The notes under the pieces were generated by a model. It worked only from the letters and a program-made list of their open reading frames with translations, was not told the DNA's origin and did no database searches. Made by a program: the position numbers and the translations under genes. DNA of 13,579 nucleotides. Origin: Candidatus Wolframiiraptor sp. EX4484-121 (GTDB lineage: Archaea; Thermoproteota; Nitrososphaeria_A; Caldarchaeales; Wolframiiraptoraceae). The DNA is taken from positions 1 to 13,579 of the forward strand of contig NJEK01000046.1 of the NCBI GenBank assembly GCA_002255105.1. The letters run 5' to 3'. Below are positions 13,526 through 13,579 of this stretch, piece after piece. Numbering within the stretch: position 1 is the stretch's first letter; every line of letters begins with the position of its first letter.

Positions 13526-13579
13526 AGGAGGTGATCCGGCCGCACGTTCCCGTGCGGCCACCTTGTTACGACTTCTCCC
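13526..13579 (-). rRNA. 16S rRNA, 3' end (partial)
   Basis: Read on the minus strand, the edge of the window gives the universal 16S 3' end: GGGAGAAGTCGTAACAAGG, then helix 45 (GGCCGCACG, GGAA tetraloop, CGTGCGGCC), then GGATCACCTCCT with the anti-Shine-Dalgarno sequence. The helix is perfectly paired over 9 bp, which fits a thermophile. The 5' part of the gene lies beyond the window. The exact last base (13526 or 13527) is uncertain by one. Confidence 0.97.

Noticed and set aside
1..13579. CRISPR array, insertion sequence or prophage
   Set aside because: No spaced direct repeats, transposase, integrase or terminal inverted repeats were seen; only the unnamed decayed frame at 10691-10923 hints at a past insertion.
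1..13579. General sequencing error as the cause of all broken frames
   Set aside because: About a dozen genes read cleanly at full family length, so errors would have to be confined to two loci; local assembly error remains possible and is noted with those findings.

Overview
This is archaeal DNA, most likely from a thermophile of the TACK/Thermoproteota group. Three things point there: an ESCRT-III protein (CdvB) with a CdvC (Vps4-type) ATPase, the archaeal lipid enzyme glycerol-1-phosphate dehydrogenase, and an archaeal-type 3' end of 16S rRNA on the minus strand at the right edge. Helix 45 of that rRNA is a perfect, GC-rich 9-bp hairpin, which suits growth at high temperature. AGG and ATA codons are common and TTG/GTG starts are frequent. 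Most genes that begin a transcript have a TATA box (often ATTTAAAG) 24-31 bases before the start codon and no leader. Genes inside operons, in contrast, have Shine-Dalgarno sites.

Layout: (1) 1-1536, a HerA/DUF87-type ATPase that overlaps the tail of an unknown upstream frame. (2) 1881-3747, cdvB and cdvC converging tail to tail with 7 bases between them and no recognisable cdvA. (3) 3856-6981, an Lrp/AsnC regulator diverging from a three-gene mevalonate-entry cluster: HMG-CoA synthase, thiolase-family protein and DUF35 Zn-ribbon/OB protein. (4) 6986-7789, a long acidic coiled-coil protein of unknown function. (5) 7974-9906, egsA (membrane lipid backbone) and proC (proline synthesis). (6) 9901-10491, a single-domain protoglobin converging on proC. 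(7) 10492-10980, a disturbed region with decayed frames. (8) 11062-13219, tyrosyl-tRNA synthetase, a metallophosphoesterase and a SWIM zinc-finger protein. (9) 13220-13579, a spacer and the last ~54 bases of 16S rRNA; no 23S gene follows within the window.

The genes are mainly housekeeping: cell division, isoprenoid and lipid-backbone synthesis, proline synthesis and translation. The unusual part is damage or divergence in genes expected to be essential. HMG-CoA synthase appears to lack about 59 bases at a 7-base microhomology and changes frame there. The adjoining thiolase has Asn in place of both the usual nucleophilic Cys and the GHP His. Tyrosyl-tRNA synthetase has no in-frame start before its HIGH-like motif and appears to have lost part of its N-terminus. 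Other genes read cleanly, so a generally poor sequence is unlikely, but local assembly error or strain variation cannot be excluded from the sequence alone. I do not see a clear new defence or mobile system. The best leads are the altered mevalonate locus, the split cdvB/cdvC arrangement with a nearby coiled-coil gene, and the unlinked 16S gene.
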